Positions 55,582 to 64,000 of a DNA stretch of 64,000 bases are shown one piece after another. Under the pieces are notes generated by a model that saw only the letters and a list, made by a program, of their open reading frames with translations, was not told the origin of the DNA and did no database searches. How positions within the stretch are numbered: position 1 is the first letter of the stretch; each line of letters starts with the position of its first letter. This DNA comes from DASRAA01 sp963814165. GTDB taxonomy: Bacteria > Acidobacteriota > Terriglobia > Terriglobales > Acidobacteriaceae. Both the position numbers and the translations under genes were made by a program. The stretch lies in NCBI GenBank assembly GCA_963814165.1, contig CAWFBW010000009.1:124001-188000 (forward strand). The letters run 5' to 3'.

Positions 55582-57818
55582 TCATGGCCATTTCACGGTC
55601 AGGGCATATATCTCTTGCGTGCCGACGTCGCGGGTGAACACCGGAGAGCCGTCCGGCGCGACATTGACCTGAGTACCAGTTATTTGCACCGAGTCCACCA
55701 CCCGACGAAGGTCTTTCAGGCTCGCAATGGTTTCTATCTGACGGTCGGCGAATCGCAGGCGCTGCACCTTGGGGTCCGGGCCTCCGGTCGTAAAAGTCAG
55801 ATATCTGCCGTCTAACGAAACTGCCCGGTTCACGAAGTTACCCGCAGCAAGTTCACTCCATTTCTCAGTCTTGCGATCGAAGATCAGCAGCTTCGTGCCG
55901 TCCCCCTTAACCGCTACTATCGTGTCCTGGGTGATCCATTGTCCACCGAGCCGTCCCAGGGAAGAAGGCACCACGGATATGTTTCCGGTGCGGACATCGA
56001 AGATCCTTAACTCTAAGCGGTTTTTGTCGCCATTATGCTTGCCCTCGACCAATGAGGTCATGATCAACAGGTTCTGGTCAGGGGAGAAGGTCGCGCCGCT
56101 AGATTGCTTCCCAATCCGTTGCGGCAGTCCGCCGTCCATGTCAATCACATAAGTTTCATAGCAGCAAATCGTGAATGCGACTTTCGTTCCATCCGGCGAA
56201 ATGAATGGCCAAGCCACTTCCATGGGAGGGTAGGTCAACTGCCTGCGTTCAGACCCGTCGCTACGGCTGCGCCAAAGGGTGTGGTCCGGGTAGGAGACGT
56301 AAGCAACCCATTGCCCATCCTTCGAAAAGCTCGGACTTATCGCCGAGATTCCGGAGAGGAATGGGACGAATTGATGAGACTTCATGTCATAGCGAACCAC
56401 TTCGCCCCGACGCTTGGTACCGATGGCAAACATCTGCTTGCCGTCGCGGCTAAAGCGTACGCTCGAGTAGTACAGCGGTCCGTTGGTGAGTCGAATTGGT
56501 TCTCTTGACCGATGGAAAATCCCAGTTTGCATCGGTAGCGCCCACAAATCTGAGTCGCGCCCATGCTCAACTGGATACACGAAATAACTCCCATCCGAAC
56601 TCCACACCCCCGAACCGAGGCTCTCATCTTGGCTAACGTGCAGGATCGTGCGGAGATTGGTACCGTCCGTCGCGATTTCAAGCAACGAGCTAGTCTTGCC
56701 GTGAGCCATCTTGAAAACAATCCGCTTTCCATCCGGCGAAACACTCGGGTCCCAAATGGTATCTGCAACCGATACCAGCTTGTTCGGGTTCGAGCCGTCC
56801 TTCTCGGCGACAAACAAATCTGGCCCTTCACTGAAAATGATGCGACCATCCGGGAGGACCCCAGCATCCTGCGCCTCTAAACTGCCGAGGCGGCGTGGCT
56901 CTCCTGCCGGGAGCGGCAGCCACCATAACGGATTCGACGAATCCGCATTATCACCGAGCAAAGCAAGTAACGCGGAACCATCGGGTGCCAATCCCTCGAT
57001 CTGGGGATTCACCAGGCGGGTGTCAACAAAAGCCGTACGTCCGCCGGTGACGGAAACCTGTGCGATCTTCCGACTCGCGCTCGGCCCTTCGTTGAAATAA
57101 ACTCGTGATCCATCACTCACCAACCTGCCTTGCTTTGGTTCGCCGTCGTCGGTGAGTTGTTCCACAGCTTCCACGACGGGAATGGCCGGCGGACGGCTCC
57201 ACCACAAGATCAATGAAGCGGTATCGCGCCCGTGACCGCCGCAATCGCGATCCATTTCCAGCTCCGGTCAGATGACGGCATGGTTGCGAGTACCGTTTCA
57301 CGCGCTGACAACCTGCCAGGTCCGACCCGCCTGTCGTCTCCAAATTCGCCTGCACCTGGATGAACTGGCAAGGGAGTAGCAGATTCGGGCACAGTCGCAG
57401 AGACCGCAGGTTCCTCCTGCTTCGGCACTAGAACCAGGGGCGTTCTTCGGGGCGCGGATGGTCTTGCAGGTTCAGCCGTGTCGACGGTCACTTGTGCCAG
57501 GAAGCGGTAGCCTCGTCGAGGCAGGGTCTCGATGTACTGAGGAGTTTCGGCGTCATCGCCCAAAGCTGTGCGCAGCTTCTTGACAGCAATGTTCAGGCCA
57601 TTGTCGAAGTCCACAAACGTGTCGGCCGGCCACAGCTTGCGCTGCAATTCTTCCCGCGTCACGACTTCGCCCGCGCGTTCCAGCAACACAACAAGGATCT
57701 GAAAGGGCTGTCCCTGCAGCCGAAGTTTCGTTCCATTGCGGCGCAGTTCGCCCGTTCGGACGTCGAGCTTAAAGTTTCCGAACGTCAGCACCGGCCTCTC
57801 AGGGGATAGCTGGTCCAT
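55582..57818 (-). pseudogene. Winged-helix/PD40 beta-propeller membrane protein, frameshifted
   Basis: Joined from two frames. The N-terminal frame has an OmpR/PhoB-like winged helix (FGNFKLDVRTGELRRNGTKL then FQILVVLLERAGEVVTREEL and LPRRGYRFLAQV), a Pro-rich linker and the start of a membrane helix (WKWIAIAAVTG). The other frame continues the helix (DTASLILWWS) and gives a long PD40/TolB-like propeller with SPDGKRIVFK, SRDGKQMFAIG, SPSFSKDGQWVAYV and similar blades. A one-base change near 57220 (GGGCGCG) restores about 745 residues. This architecture is common in Acidobacteria and probably couples DNA binding to an extracytoplasmic sensor. Confidence 0.8.
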
Positions 57819-58046
57819 ATTTTTGTAGCTTGGGCAGACAGTTTACACCTGTAAATGAAATTTCAATTGCAAATCTCACTCAATAGCACTTTGGTTTCAG
57901 CAGCTTAACAGTAAAGGCGAAGTACAGCCGCAGTACATCGGCAGTTCATTGATCACTCGCTCCATTCGGTTCAGAGTGTGACCCACATCGAGGCCCGCTT
58001 GCCGAAACAGGCGGGGCAAGAAATTTGAAAACTCAAAGGAGCATCA

Positions 58047-58783
58047 ATGAAAAGCATCGGTTTTAGAAATATCGTCCTGACGTTGGGCCTGACTTTACTG
58101 ACATTCGACAGCAGCTCTCGCCAGTGCACTGCCCGATGTCTTTCTCTTTGGCTACACAAACGGTCAGGGCCCTTCTACTCTGTCTCTCACTCTGTCCGAC
58201 AGTTCGGTAGTGACTTTCAATACTGGCCAAAGCGAATTCAATGCCGGGACCTTTAACCAGGGGTGGTGGGCGCCGGACACCTGGAACACCAATGACAACG
58301 ATAACTATGGTGTGGGCACGGACCACCTCGAAGACGGTGTGGTAAACAACTTCTTCACCTTTGACCTAAGCGGTTTCAGGGGCAGCGTTATAGCCGCTAC
58401 TCTGAGTATGGGGCGCGGCTGGGGTAACCAGGAGACATTTGGCGTCGGCCCGCTAACACTTGCGTACGGAGTGTGGGACGTGTCGACCGATGCCGCCACA
58501 TTGAATGCGAAAGCCAACAACCCCAATGTCGCGATCTTCAACGATCTGGCGACGGGGATAGATTTCGGTACGTTCGATTTGCCGACCTCGGGCAACCCGG
58601 CCGACATCCTAACGTTGCAACTCAACGCGAACGCAATCCAGGCCATTCAAGCGTCGGAAGGCGGATTCTTCTCTGTAGGCGGCACCGTCACAGGCCCCAA
58701 CCCCAGAGCCCAGCAGCATCGCGTTGTTGGCAACTGGAGTCCTTGGGCTTGCAGGCGCTCTGCGCCGCAGACGGATTAGATAA
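58047..58783 (+). pseudogene. PEP-CTERM secreted protein, twice frameshifted
   Basis: Reading across three frames gives one secreted protein of about 245 residues. The start MKSIGFRNIVLTLGLTLLTF is the signal peptide; one base change near 58110 leads into LASALPDVFLFGYTNG and VVTFNTGQSEFNAGTFNQGW. The middle is a beta-rich domain (VNNFFTFDLSGFRGSVIAAT). One base in CCCCAACCCCAGAGCCC (58697-58713) restores the sorting signal PEPSSIALLATGVLGLAGAL followed by RRRR at the C-terminus, with stop at 58781. PEP-CTERM proteins are processed by an exosortase, not seen in this window. SD AAGGAG is present. Confidence 0.78.
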
Positions 58784-58890
58784 CCGGGAGTCAAGTGCAG
58801 CTGATGTGGCAGGAAGATCTCCAGTTCGACGTCGTTACGCTGACGATCGCCAGATTGATTCTGTTTCCGGTTCTTCAAGGGAGTAAATAA

Positions 58891-59757
58891 ATGCTGCGCC
58901 CTCTGGATCTCGTGAAGTTGACTCCGCTGATGCAGCGCACCAGCGGCGTAAGCCAGATCGCGATCGGTCTGATTGACGGGCCCATCAACGTCGCGCACCC
59001 CGATTTTGTCCGGACCAGGTTCAAGAAGATACCGTCCGCTATAAGTGGTACTTGCACACGTCACGCCAGCGATGCGTGCATGCACGGTACCTTCGTCACA
59101 GGAATATTAGCTGCACGACGGGGATCTTCCGCGCCGGCAATCTGCCCCGACTGTACCTTCATCCCGCGACCCATTTTTACCGAGCGTACCCCCCAACATG
59201 ATCCAATGCCTAGCGCCACTCCCGAAGAACTAGCTTCCGCGATCATCGAAGTTATCGATGCAGGCGCGAACATTATCAACTTGAGCGCAGCCTTGGCTCA
59301 ACCAATGTTCGGGGTCGAGCGTCGATTAGGACAGGCATTAGATTATGCAGCTCATCGCGGGGTTCTGGTGGTTGCTGCTGCAGGCAACCAGGGAGCGGTC
59401 AGCAGCTCTGCTATCACTTCTCATCTTTGGGTAATACCCGTTATCGCTTGCGACCTTCAGGGCCGCCCGACTCCCGAATCTAACCTCGGTAGTTCCATTG
59501 GTAGGTGTGGCCTGTCTGCCCCCGGAGAAGACATTGTGAGTGTCGGAACCGATACCGAATCGCAGACTTCGAGAGGAACAAGCGCCGCGACGCCCTTTGT
59601 CACTGGCGCCATTGCATTGTTGTGGTCCGAGTTTCCCGGCGCAAGCGCAAATCAAATCAAGTTGGCAGTGATGCGAGCAGGAAAACCTCGCCGTCGAGCT
59701 ATCGCTCCGCCCTTACTCGATGCCTGGGGCGCATATCAGGCCATGAACGGCAACTAG
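58891..59757 (+). CDS. Cytoplasmic S8 subtilisin-like protease of a RiPP-like operon
   Basis: A 288-residue subtilase without signal peptide or pro-domain. The catalytic triad is Asp29 (IGLIDGPINVAHPDF), His65 (CMHGTFVTGILAAR) and Ser231 (SRGTSAATPFVTGAI), with the oxyanion Asn166 in VVAAAGNQGAV. Its size and lack of a leader resemble the protease domains of cyanobactin PatA/PatG, which cut precursor peptides inside the cell. The ribosome-binding site is GGGAG. It is the first of a probable operon running to 62382: the CGGC protein follows after 16 bp, then the PatG-like gene. Confidence 0.85.
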   Translation: MLRPLDLVKLTPLMQRTSGVSQIAIGLIDGPINVAHPDFVRTRFKKIPSAISGTCTRHASDACMHGTFVTGILAARRGSSAPAICPDCTFIPRPIFTERTPQHDPMPSATPEELASAIIEVIDAGANIINLSAALAQPMFGVERRLGQALDYAAHRGVLVVAAAGNQGAVSSSAITSHLWVIPVIACDLQGRPTPESNLGSSIGRCGLSAPGEDIVSVGTDTESQTSRGTSAATPFVTGAIALLWSEFPGASANQIKLAVMRAGKPRRRAIAPPLLDAWGAYQAMNGN

Positions 59758-59773
59758 ATCGGGAGAAATTGGT

Positions 59774-59975
59774 ATGACGAAGCGAAGCGAAGAGGAACCG
59801 AACCAAATTGAACCGCCCGCTCATCGGCTGCGGCTTCCGGGATTCCTGAATTGACGAGGAAATCGGTCTCGGCGACCTCATTAAAAAGGCGACCTACGCC
59901 GCGGGAATCGCGACTTGTGGCGGCTGTGAGAAACGCGCCGCCGCACTTAACCAGTGGTTGATGCTCTCTCGATGA
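59774..59975 (+). pseudogene. Small CGGC protein, frameshifted (RiPP-like operon)
   Basis: Between the subtilase and PatG-like genes, an ATG at 59774 (SD GGGAGA) starts MTKRSEEEPNQIEPPAHRLR and reaches LPGFLN then TGA. Removing one A from AA at 59849-59850 continues it in frame as FLIDEEIGLGDLIKK, then ATYAAGIATCGGCEKRAAA and LNQWLMLSR, ending at 59975. The repaired protein has about 67 residues. The CxxC in CGGC and the charged LGD/IKK segment are distinctive; I recall similar small proteins in related bacteria, but no function. It could be a redox partner, a chaperone or even a precursor. Confidence 0.62.
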
Positions 59976-60013
59976 CACTGGCAACGAAAGCGGGAACACA
60001 AGGAGAAACCACC

Positions 60014-60955
60014 ATGGAGCAATCTCAGTTTGAAGTTCAAAATCAACCCATAAGTCCCCTCCCAGTCAGCGATGACTCACCCGCGGCGCTCACATCGTCC
60101 GTCGGCCCTGGGGCCAGAGCCGTCTCCCCGCAAGCGTGCTCGACCTGCGGAACCTCACCGGCCACCAACGGTGAAGCGGCCGCGTCCCCTTCTTGGGTCT
60201 ACGCCCTCGGCAACATCCAGGCACGCTTTCCGAGCATTTCGGTGGAAAGAGAGTTTGCCCAAGCCACCGGTCGCGAGAAGACTGCGGGACTTACCGATCG
60301 GCAGACGCTGCACAGCGTGCTGTCCAAGCCGGAGAACCGCTACCTGGCGCGGCAGCTCTGTTACGTCATGACAGTCGAGGGACTGGAAACATATTTGCTT
60401 AGGCCCCGCGATCCGGCGGACCTCCAGTTGTTAGCAGCCGCCGTCCGCCCCAACCCAAGCCCCATGGATCTGGATGTCGTCATTGGAATAAAGGGTCCCA
60501 TCGCGCCACCACAGATGTGCAACGGCTTGACGGTCCCCATTGTAGTCTTCGACCAAATCTACTCCTTCGACCGCGAAGCATTGATCAAGGCAATTCCCAC
60601 ACCAGAGAATATTTCCGCAAACGAATTTGCTCCAGCAGCGGAAGAACTGTTTGATCGCATCATGCAGATGACCGACAACGCTGGAGCTACCGACGAACAT
60701 CGCGCCCTGAACTACTTGGCAGTCCGCTACCAGGCCATCTACGCCAAGGCCGCCGAGTACTTCGCGCAGAGTTCTTCGCTCACCGCTGTGGACGTCCAGG
60801 GCTCGCCCCTGAGCGGGGCGCGCAAGGTGTTGGACGTCATCTTCTCCTACACCAGTCGAAACACAGATGTGGTCGACAAATGTTTTGTGCGAGTTGACGT
60901 GACCGACGAATTCCCGTTCCTGATCACGAAGTTGTCACCGTACTACGACCGTTGA
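60014..60955 (+). CDS. PatG C-terminal-like protein (cyanobactin maturation protease family)
   Basis: 313 residues. After a variable N-terminus with CSTCG (about 42-46), the body follows the conserved non-protease C-terminal domain of cyanobactin PatG-type proteins: WVYALGNIQARFPSISVERE, DRQTLHSVLSKPENRYLARQ, MTVEGLETYLLRPRDPADLQ, IKGPIAPPQMCNGLTVPIVV and DEHRALNYLAVRYQAIYAKA. No protease motif is present here; the subtilase is encoded separately upstream. SD AAGGAG precedes ATG 60014. It may bind and present a substrate. The next gene encodes the Cys-rich peptide. Confidence 0.85.
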   Translation: MEQSQFEVQNQPISPLPVSDDSPAALTSSVGPGARAVSPQACSTCGTSPATNGEAAASPSWVYALGNIQARFPSISVEREFAQATGREKTAGLTDRQTLHSVLSKPENRYLARQLCYVMTVEGLETYLLRPRDPADLQLLAAAVRPNPSPMDLDVVIGIKGPIAPPQMCNGLTVPIVVFDQIYSFDREALIKAIPTPENISANEFAPAAEELFDRIMQMTDNAGATDEHRALNYLAVRYQAIYAKAAEYFAQSSSLTAVDVQGSPLSGARKVLDVIFSYTSRNTDVVDKCFVRVDVTDEFPFLITKLSPYYDR

Positions 60956-60987
60956 GTTCAAAAGAAAAGGAATATTGGAGGAGCTCT

Positions 60988-61374
60988 ATGAATATGCCTG
61001 GATTTACTGCTGAAAGTGCGTCCTACTCGGCCCCGAGCAAGGCTCGCGTGATACCGGCAAAGCCACCCGAAAACCCAAAGAACGACAAAGGCCAGACAAT
61101 CACTGAATGCCAGTTCGCATGTAACCACACATGCAAACCCCATGGATCAAAAGCATGCCACGACCAATGTGTGAAACAGTGCACGCCGGGCGAGGTTCCG
61201 GACCCCGGTGTTCCTCCCAAGTGCACCACAATTGACTATCTCATGAGGGACGTATGCTATACAGCCATGGCAGGCTGCTACGCTTTGGCCTTGGAATGCG
61301 GTGTCTTTTATCCCTTGTGCGCAGCACCGTGTGATGCAGCGGTTGATCACTGCGCTCCGAACTGCACTCCCTGA
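60988..61374 (+). CDS. Cys-rich peptide with MPGFTAES-type N-terminus, candidate precursor
   Basis: 128 residues with 14 cysteines. The N-terminus MNMPGFTAESASYSAPSKAR has no signal-peptide helix and resembles short MPGFTAE(A/S)SLY-type leaders I recall on small bacterial proteins. The rest is rich in spaced cysteines: two CX3CX3C groups (CQFACNHTC and CHDQCVKQC) and two CX3C pairs (CAAPC, CAPNC). This is a good candidate substrate for the neighbouring protease. SD GGAGGAG lies directly upstream of ATG 60988. It could also be a metal-binding protein. Confidence 0.6.
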   Translation: MNMPGFTAESASYSAPSKARVIPAKPPENPKNDKGQTITECQFACNHTCKPHGSKACHDQCVKQCTPGEVPDPGVPPKCTTIDYLMRDVCYTAMAGCYALALECGVFYPLCAAPCDAAVDHCAPNCTP

Positions 61375-61560
61375 TGTCGGAATTCTCCACCTTTCGCCCC
61401 CGCTCGCTCGATGCAGCGCATCATCGATGCCAGGCTGCACGAAACAGCGGGCCATCGGTGCCCTCACGGCTCGTCCGGGAAACTAACCGGAAGCTGAAGG
61501 GCTAAGGGCCAGTATTTCGACCGACAGCATCAACCAAGTTAGCGCCTTAAAGGAGGCAAT
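61375..61560. other. Short intergenic spacer
   Basis: 186 bp before the next gene; it ends in a strong ribosome-binding site AAAGGAGG (61549-61556). Nothing else recognised. Confidence 0.4.
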
Positions 61561-62382
61561 ATGGCACAATGGACGTTCACTTGCCGTGACTATTCGACGG
61601 GCTGGAAGATTCCCAATTCACCTGGCGGCAACTTTCAGCCCGGATCAGCAACCTTGGAAGCCCAACCCACAATCGACGGTTCTCCCTATAAGTACGGCTT
61701 TCTCTTTTGGAACGCCCCGGGAATTGCTCCGACCACAAATAAGAAGGTGCAGTTTTATGCACCCTCCGGCTCGGAGGCGACGGCTTGGTATGCAGGGGAA
61801 TTCGGAGATCCCGGAATCCTCGTCTCCGCCTTCTCGGATGGCGGGAATCACGTTCTTGCCGAGACCCCCATCAAGTCAGTGAGTCCTGCAGCAGCTTGGA
61901 GCGGGAACGGCGGTTCGGTGTCCAACGCAACCGAAGCAGTGATCACCGCCAAGAACTCACTCTCAAGTGATCCGGGAGAAACATTCGAGGAGTGGTTGCA
62001 GTTTGGCGACGGGACTATCTCGGGCCCTACCCTCACCGTGCCCGCCGGTAAAACGTGCCTTGCTTTTGCCACATACAAGCAGCTCAACGTTAAAGTGCCC
62101 ACCATCGACCCAAGCGGCTTGCTCTACGTTAAAATTCTCGCCGGCATAATCGGCGGCGGCGACGGAATCGAGCAGCTTCCCAATGGACGGATTGTAAAGA
62201 TTCATCACGACCCAGAACCTTGGACGAAAGTGGCTGCGTGGAAGCAGGATCTCCTGCTGGCCTTGGCAATCGACGAAATCGGTGGACTGATGAACAACTC
62301 GCGCGCCAGCCACAAAGTCACCGCATTGGCGTCGGAGTTGGCCAAAGAATCCGTGGCAAAAGTTGACGCCGCGGGAAAATAG
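61561..62382 (+). CDS. Unknown protein downstream of the RiPP-like operon
   Basis: A 273-residue protein without signal peptide or membrane helix. The N-terminal half is rich in Gly, Pro, Ser and aromatic residues (WTFTCRDYSTGWKIPNSPGG; YGFLFWNAPGIAPT; AWYAGEFGDPGILVSAFSDG), which suggests a beta-rich fold. The C-terminal half has KAKILAGIIGG-like (VKILAGIIGGGDGIEQLPN) and helical stretches. I do not recognise a family. The AAAGGAGG ribosome-binding site suggests strong translation. It may be a product or effector of the operon. Confidence 0.5.
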   Translation: MAQWTFTCRDYSTGWKIPNSPGGNFQPGSATLEAQPTIDGSPYKYGFLFWNAPGIAPTTNKKVQFYAPSGSEATAWYAGEFGDPGILVSAFSDGGNHVLAETPIKSVSPAAAWSGNGGSVSNATEAVITAKNSLSSDPGETFEEWLQFGDGTISGPTLTVPAGKTCLAFATYKQLNVKVPTIDPSGLLYVKILAGIIGGGDGIEQLPNGRIVKIHHDPEPWTKVAAWKQDLLLALAIDEIGGLMNNSRASHKVTALASELAKESVAKVDAAGK

Positions 62383-62462
62383 CTCCGCCGTCGCTTTTTG
62401 GACCGTGCTGACAACCCGCCGCATGTAGGCATGAAATTCCGCGGAGAGGACAGGGATCGCAC

Positions 62463-63218
62463 ATGGCCACGACAACCTATCAGACTTTATCGACACTGCG
62501 GAAGACCGATCTGGTCGACCGTTGGTTCTTCACCGGTATGGCCCTGGCGATGCTCACGGTGGCCGTTGCCGGATTCCTTCCCTCGATCGTGCATACTGCC
62601 GGACGACGCGCGCCGATTTCACCCTTGGCCGCGGCACATGGGATTCTGTACTTCGCATGGCTCATCATCTTTCTCGTTCAGAGCAGGCTGATCGCGACCG
62701 GGCATGTCGCGCTTCACCGGAGGGTCGGAGTCGCCGCAGCCTTTGTCCTGGCGATGATGATCCCAGTAGGTTATGCAACGACAGGCGCGATGGTTCGCCG
62801 CGGCTTCGATCTCAGTGGAGATCTTAGAATCGATCACGACCCGCTGTTTGAATCCATATTTACGTTCAGTGGCCTGCTCATGTTCACCGTGCTGGCGATA
62901 GCTGCCATCGCTTACCGGCGCCGGCCAGACATCCACAAACGCCTGATGCTATTTGCAAACATCGCGTTAATAATTGCCCCCCTCGCACACGTCATCGGTC
63001 ATACTCCCCGCCTCGCGGCCATGCCTGGAGCGATCATCATGGTACCCACCTCGATGTTTCTCGTTGCCGCTGTTGCAAGAGACTATTGGCTGACAAGGAA
63101 GGTTCGTCTACTGACCTTGGGATTGGCGATTGCGATGTTCCTCGCCGGGCCGCTGCAAGCGGCTCTTATCGGTCCAAGTCCAGCTTGGCACCGGATTGCG
63201 ACCTGGCTCGTTCGGTAG
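62463..63218 (+). CDS. Multi-pass membrane protein, unknown
   Basis: 251 residues with about seven membrane helices (e.g. FFTGMALAMLTVAVAGFLPS; MFTVLAIAAIAYRR; IALIIAPLAHVIGH; LTLGLAIAMFLAGPLQAAL). His, Arg and Asp residues at helix ends (ATGHVALHRRVGVAA; LFESIFTFSGLLM) are like DUF2306/cytochrome-like membrane proteins, but I cannot assign one. It follows the RiPP-like genes by 80 bp and may be unrelated. Confidence 0.6.
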   Translation: MATTTYQTLSTLRKTDLVDRWFFTGMALAMLTVAVAGFLPSIVHTAGRRAPISPLAAAHGILYFAWLIIFLVQSRLIATGHVALHRRVGVAAAFVLAMMIPVGYATTGAMVRRGFDLSGDLRIDHDPLFESIFTFSGLLMFTVLAIAAIAYRRRPDIHKRLMLFANIALIIAPLAHVIGHTPRLAAMPGAIIMVPTSMFLVAAVARDYWLTRKVRLLTLGLAIAMFLAGPLQAALIGPSPAWHRIATWLVR

Positions 63219-63879
63219 CGGCCGGGCAAACGTAGGGCCCTCCCGTCCAATAGAAGGTCAAACACCCGGAGCCTCACCACCGGCCATGCTGAAATTGACC
63301 ACCTACCTATCGCAGTTGATGAAAGATCGCCTCACGTAAGCTGGCCCAATTGAGACGGGTTCGACCTGGAAGGGCATCTTTGTGGCCCAGAGTATTATTC
63401 CTCAGTCACGGGCGACTATGACTGGATGTGCCAGGACGGACTCTCAACGATTCCGGGCCATAAGTCTTCTTCGAGGAAGTTGAATCGATTGATTCGGGGC
63501 AAGTCACGGACCATGTACAAGGCATGCCTCAGAGGACCTCCATCGGGATGGCACCCCCAGGTCCTATCCGAAACTTCTCAGCGAGGAGTCCCGCTTAGCT
63601 TATTTTCCCTGAAGCAGTGGGGCGATAGGCATCTAACAATCGAAAACCCGCAGGGTACCCACCCAAAAGTGCCGGGTGAATGGCCGGTTATCACACCCCT
63701 CTTCCTAGCCTCTTACAGCGGTCGTTCTGAGTGACCTGGCCTGCGTAGTGCGGCGCGCGTAAACAACTAAACCCGCGAAAACCCGCATAAAATGGCCCCG
63801 TTTGACAGATTTTTGAAACCGTGGGACTCTCCCCGCGATATACCACGTGCCTTTAACGGGCCGAAAGCAGGGGAGAGTA
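63219..63879. other. Intergenic region, no recognised gene
   Basis: 661 bp with only weak open frames. An inverted repeat ACTCTCCCC (63826-63834) and GGGGAGAGT (63870-63878) lies near the end, just before the next possible start. Confidence 0.4.
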
Positions 63880-63890
63880 ATGAGGGACGA

Positions 63891-64000
63891 ATGGGGACGA
63901 GTGGAAACCCAGTCCTGGCCGGGGGACAAGCCAGTCTGGACATGCGGCGTATTGATCCTGAGCTTGACCGTCGCGTGCGCCGGGCTGTGGCTGAGATGCC
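63891..64000 (+). CDS. Possible 5' end of a gene, cut by window edge
   Basis: ATG 63891 (GAGGG upstream) opens a frame with LDMRRIDPELDRRVRRAVAE. Another ATG at 63880 opens a second frame (MRDEWGRVETQSWPGDKPV), also with GGGGAGAG upstream. Only one can be right, and neither is recognised. The first looks more like a protein because of its charged helix pattern. Confidence 0.25.
   Translation, partial: MGTSGNPVLAGGQASLDMRRIDPELDRRVRRAVAEM

Noticed and set aside
55318..55815. 165-codon plus-strand frame in the island's right border
   Set aside because: It runs into the opposite strand of the PD40 gene and shows no protein-like pattern.
63426..63734. 102-codon plus-strand frame near the right end
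   Set aside because: Low-complexity composition with no motif and no ribosome-binding site.

Overview
The window reads like one contig of an Acidobacteriota (Terriglobia-type) chromosome. This is inferred from gene content: a winged-helix/PD40 surface protein, an S46 peptidase, an HpnB-type glycosyltransferase, a PEP-CTERM protein, a three-hairpin-domain CDF exporter and the general style of the core genes. No rRNA and no intact tRNA gene is visible. Seven loci are broken by frame changes. Most need only a single base to be restored, so part of this is probably base-calling error, but hsdM carries too many lesions for that explanation alone.

Layout. Positions 1-840 hold the 5' part of an IS630-type transposase that runs off the left edge. 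Positions 891-43526 are core chromosome: purine permease, glnE, icd and mdh, a rhomboid protease with zinc ribbon and TPR, a cyclophilin, a TerC protein, nadB diverging from aroB-menG, an epimerase plus a parvulin, a CDF transporter, an acyl-CoA ligase, hpnB and an AsmA-like protein. These are followed by a pentose-phosphate operon on the minus strand (tkt-gnd-zwf-HAD phosphatase), an S46 peptidase, citrate synthase, nifS-mnmA, small envelope and stress proteins, a Fis-type regulator with cvpA and purC, a SET-domain protein and glgC.

Positions 43690-55232 form a mobile island. It begins beside a 3' fragment of a tRNA-Phe gene and a 10-bp inverted repeat, then carries a HigBA-like toxin-antitoxin pair, a broken ArdC-type antirestriction gene, and a coupled defence operon: hsdR, hsdS, a Mrr-like nuclease, a ruined hsdM and a TIGR02391 gene. 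Three clustered inverted repeats (possible oriT) follow. An IS630 element has landed between the ribosome-binding site and the start of a MobC-like gene.

Positions 55582-63218 hold a winged-helix/PD40 protein, a PEP-CTERM protein and the most unusual part of the window: a compact operon of a cytoplasmic subtilase, a roughly 67-residue CGGC protein, a PatG-C-terminal-like protein, a 14-cysteine peptide with an MPGFTAES-type N-terminus, and an unknown 273-residue protein. It resembles a cyanobactin-protease-derived peptide maturation system without the usual cyanobactin genes. The last 0.8 kb is largely non-coding.
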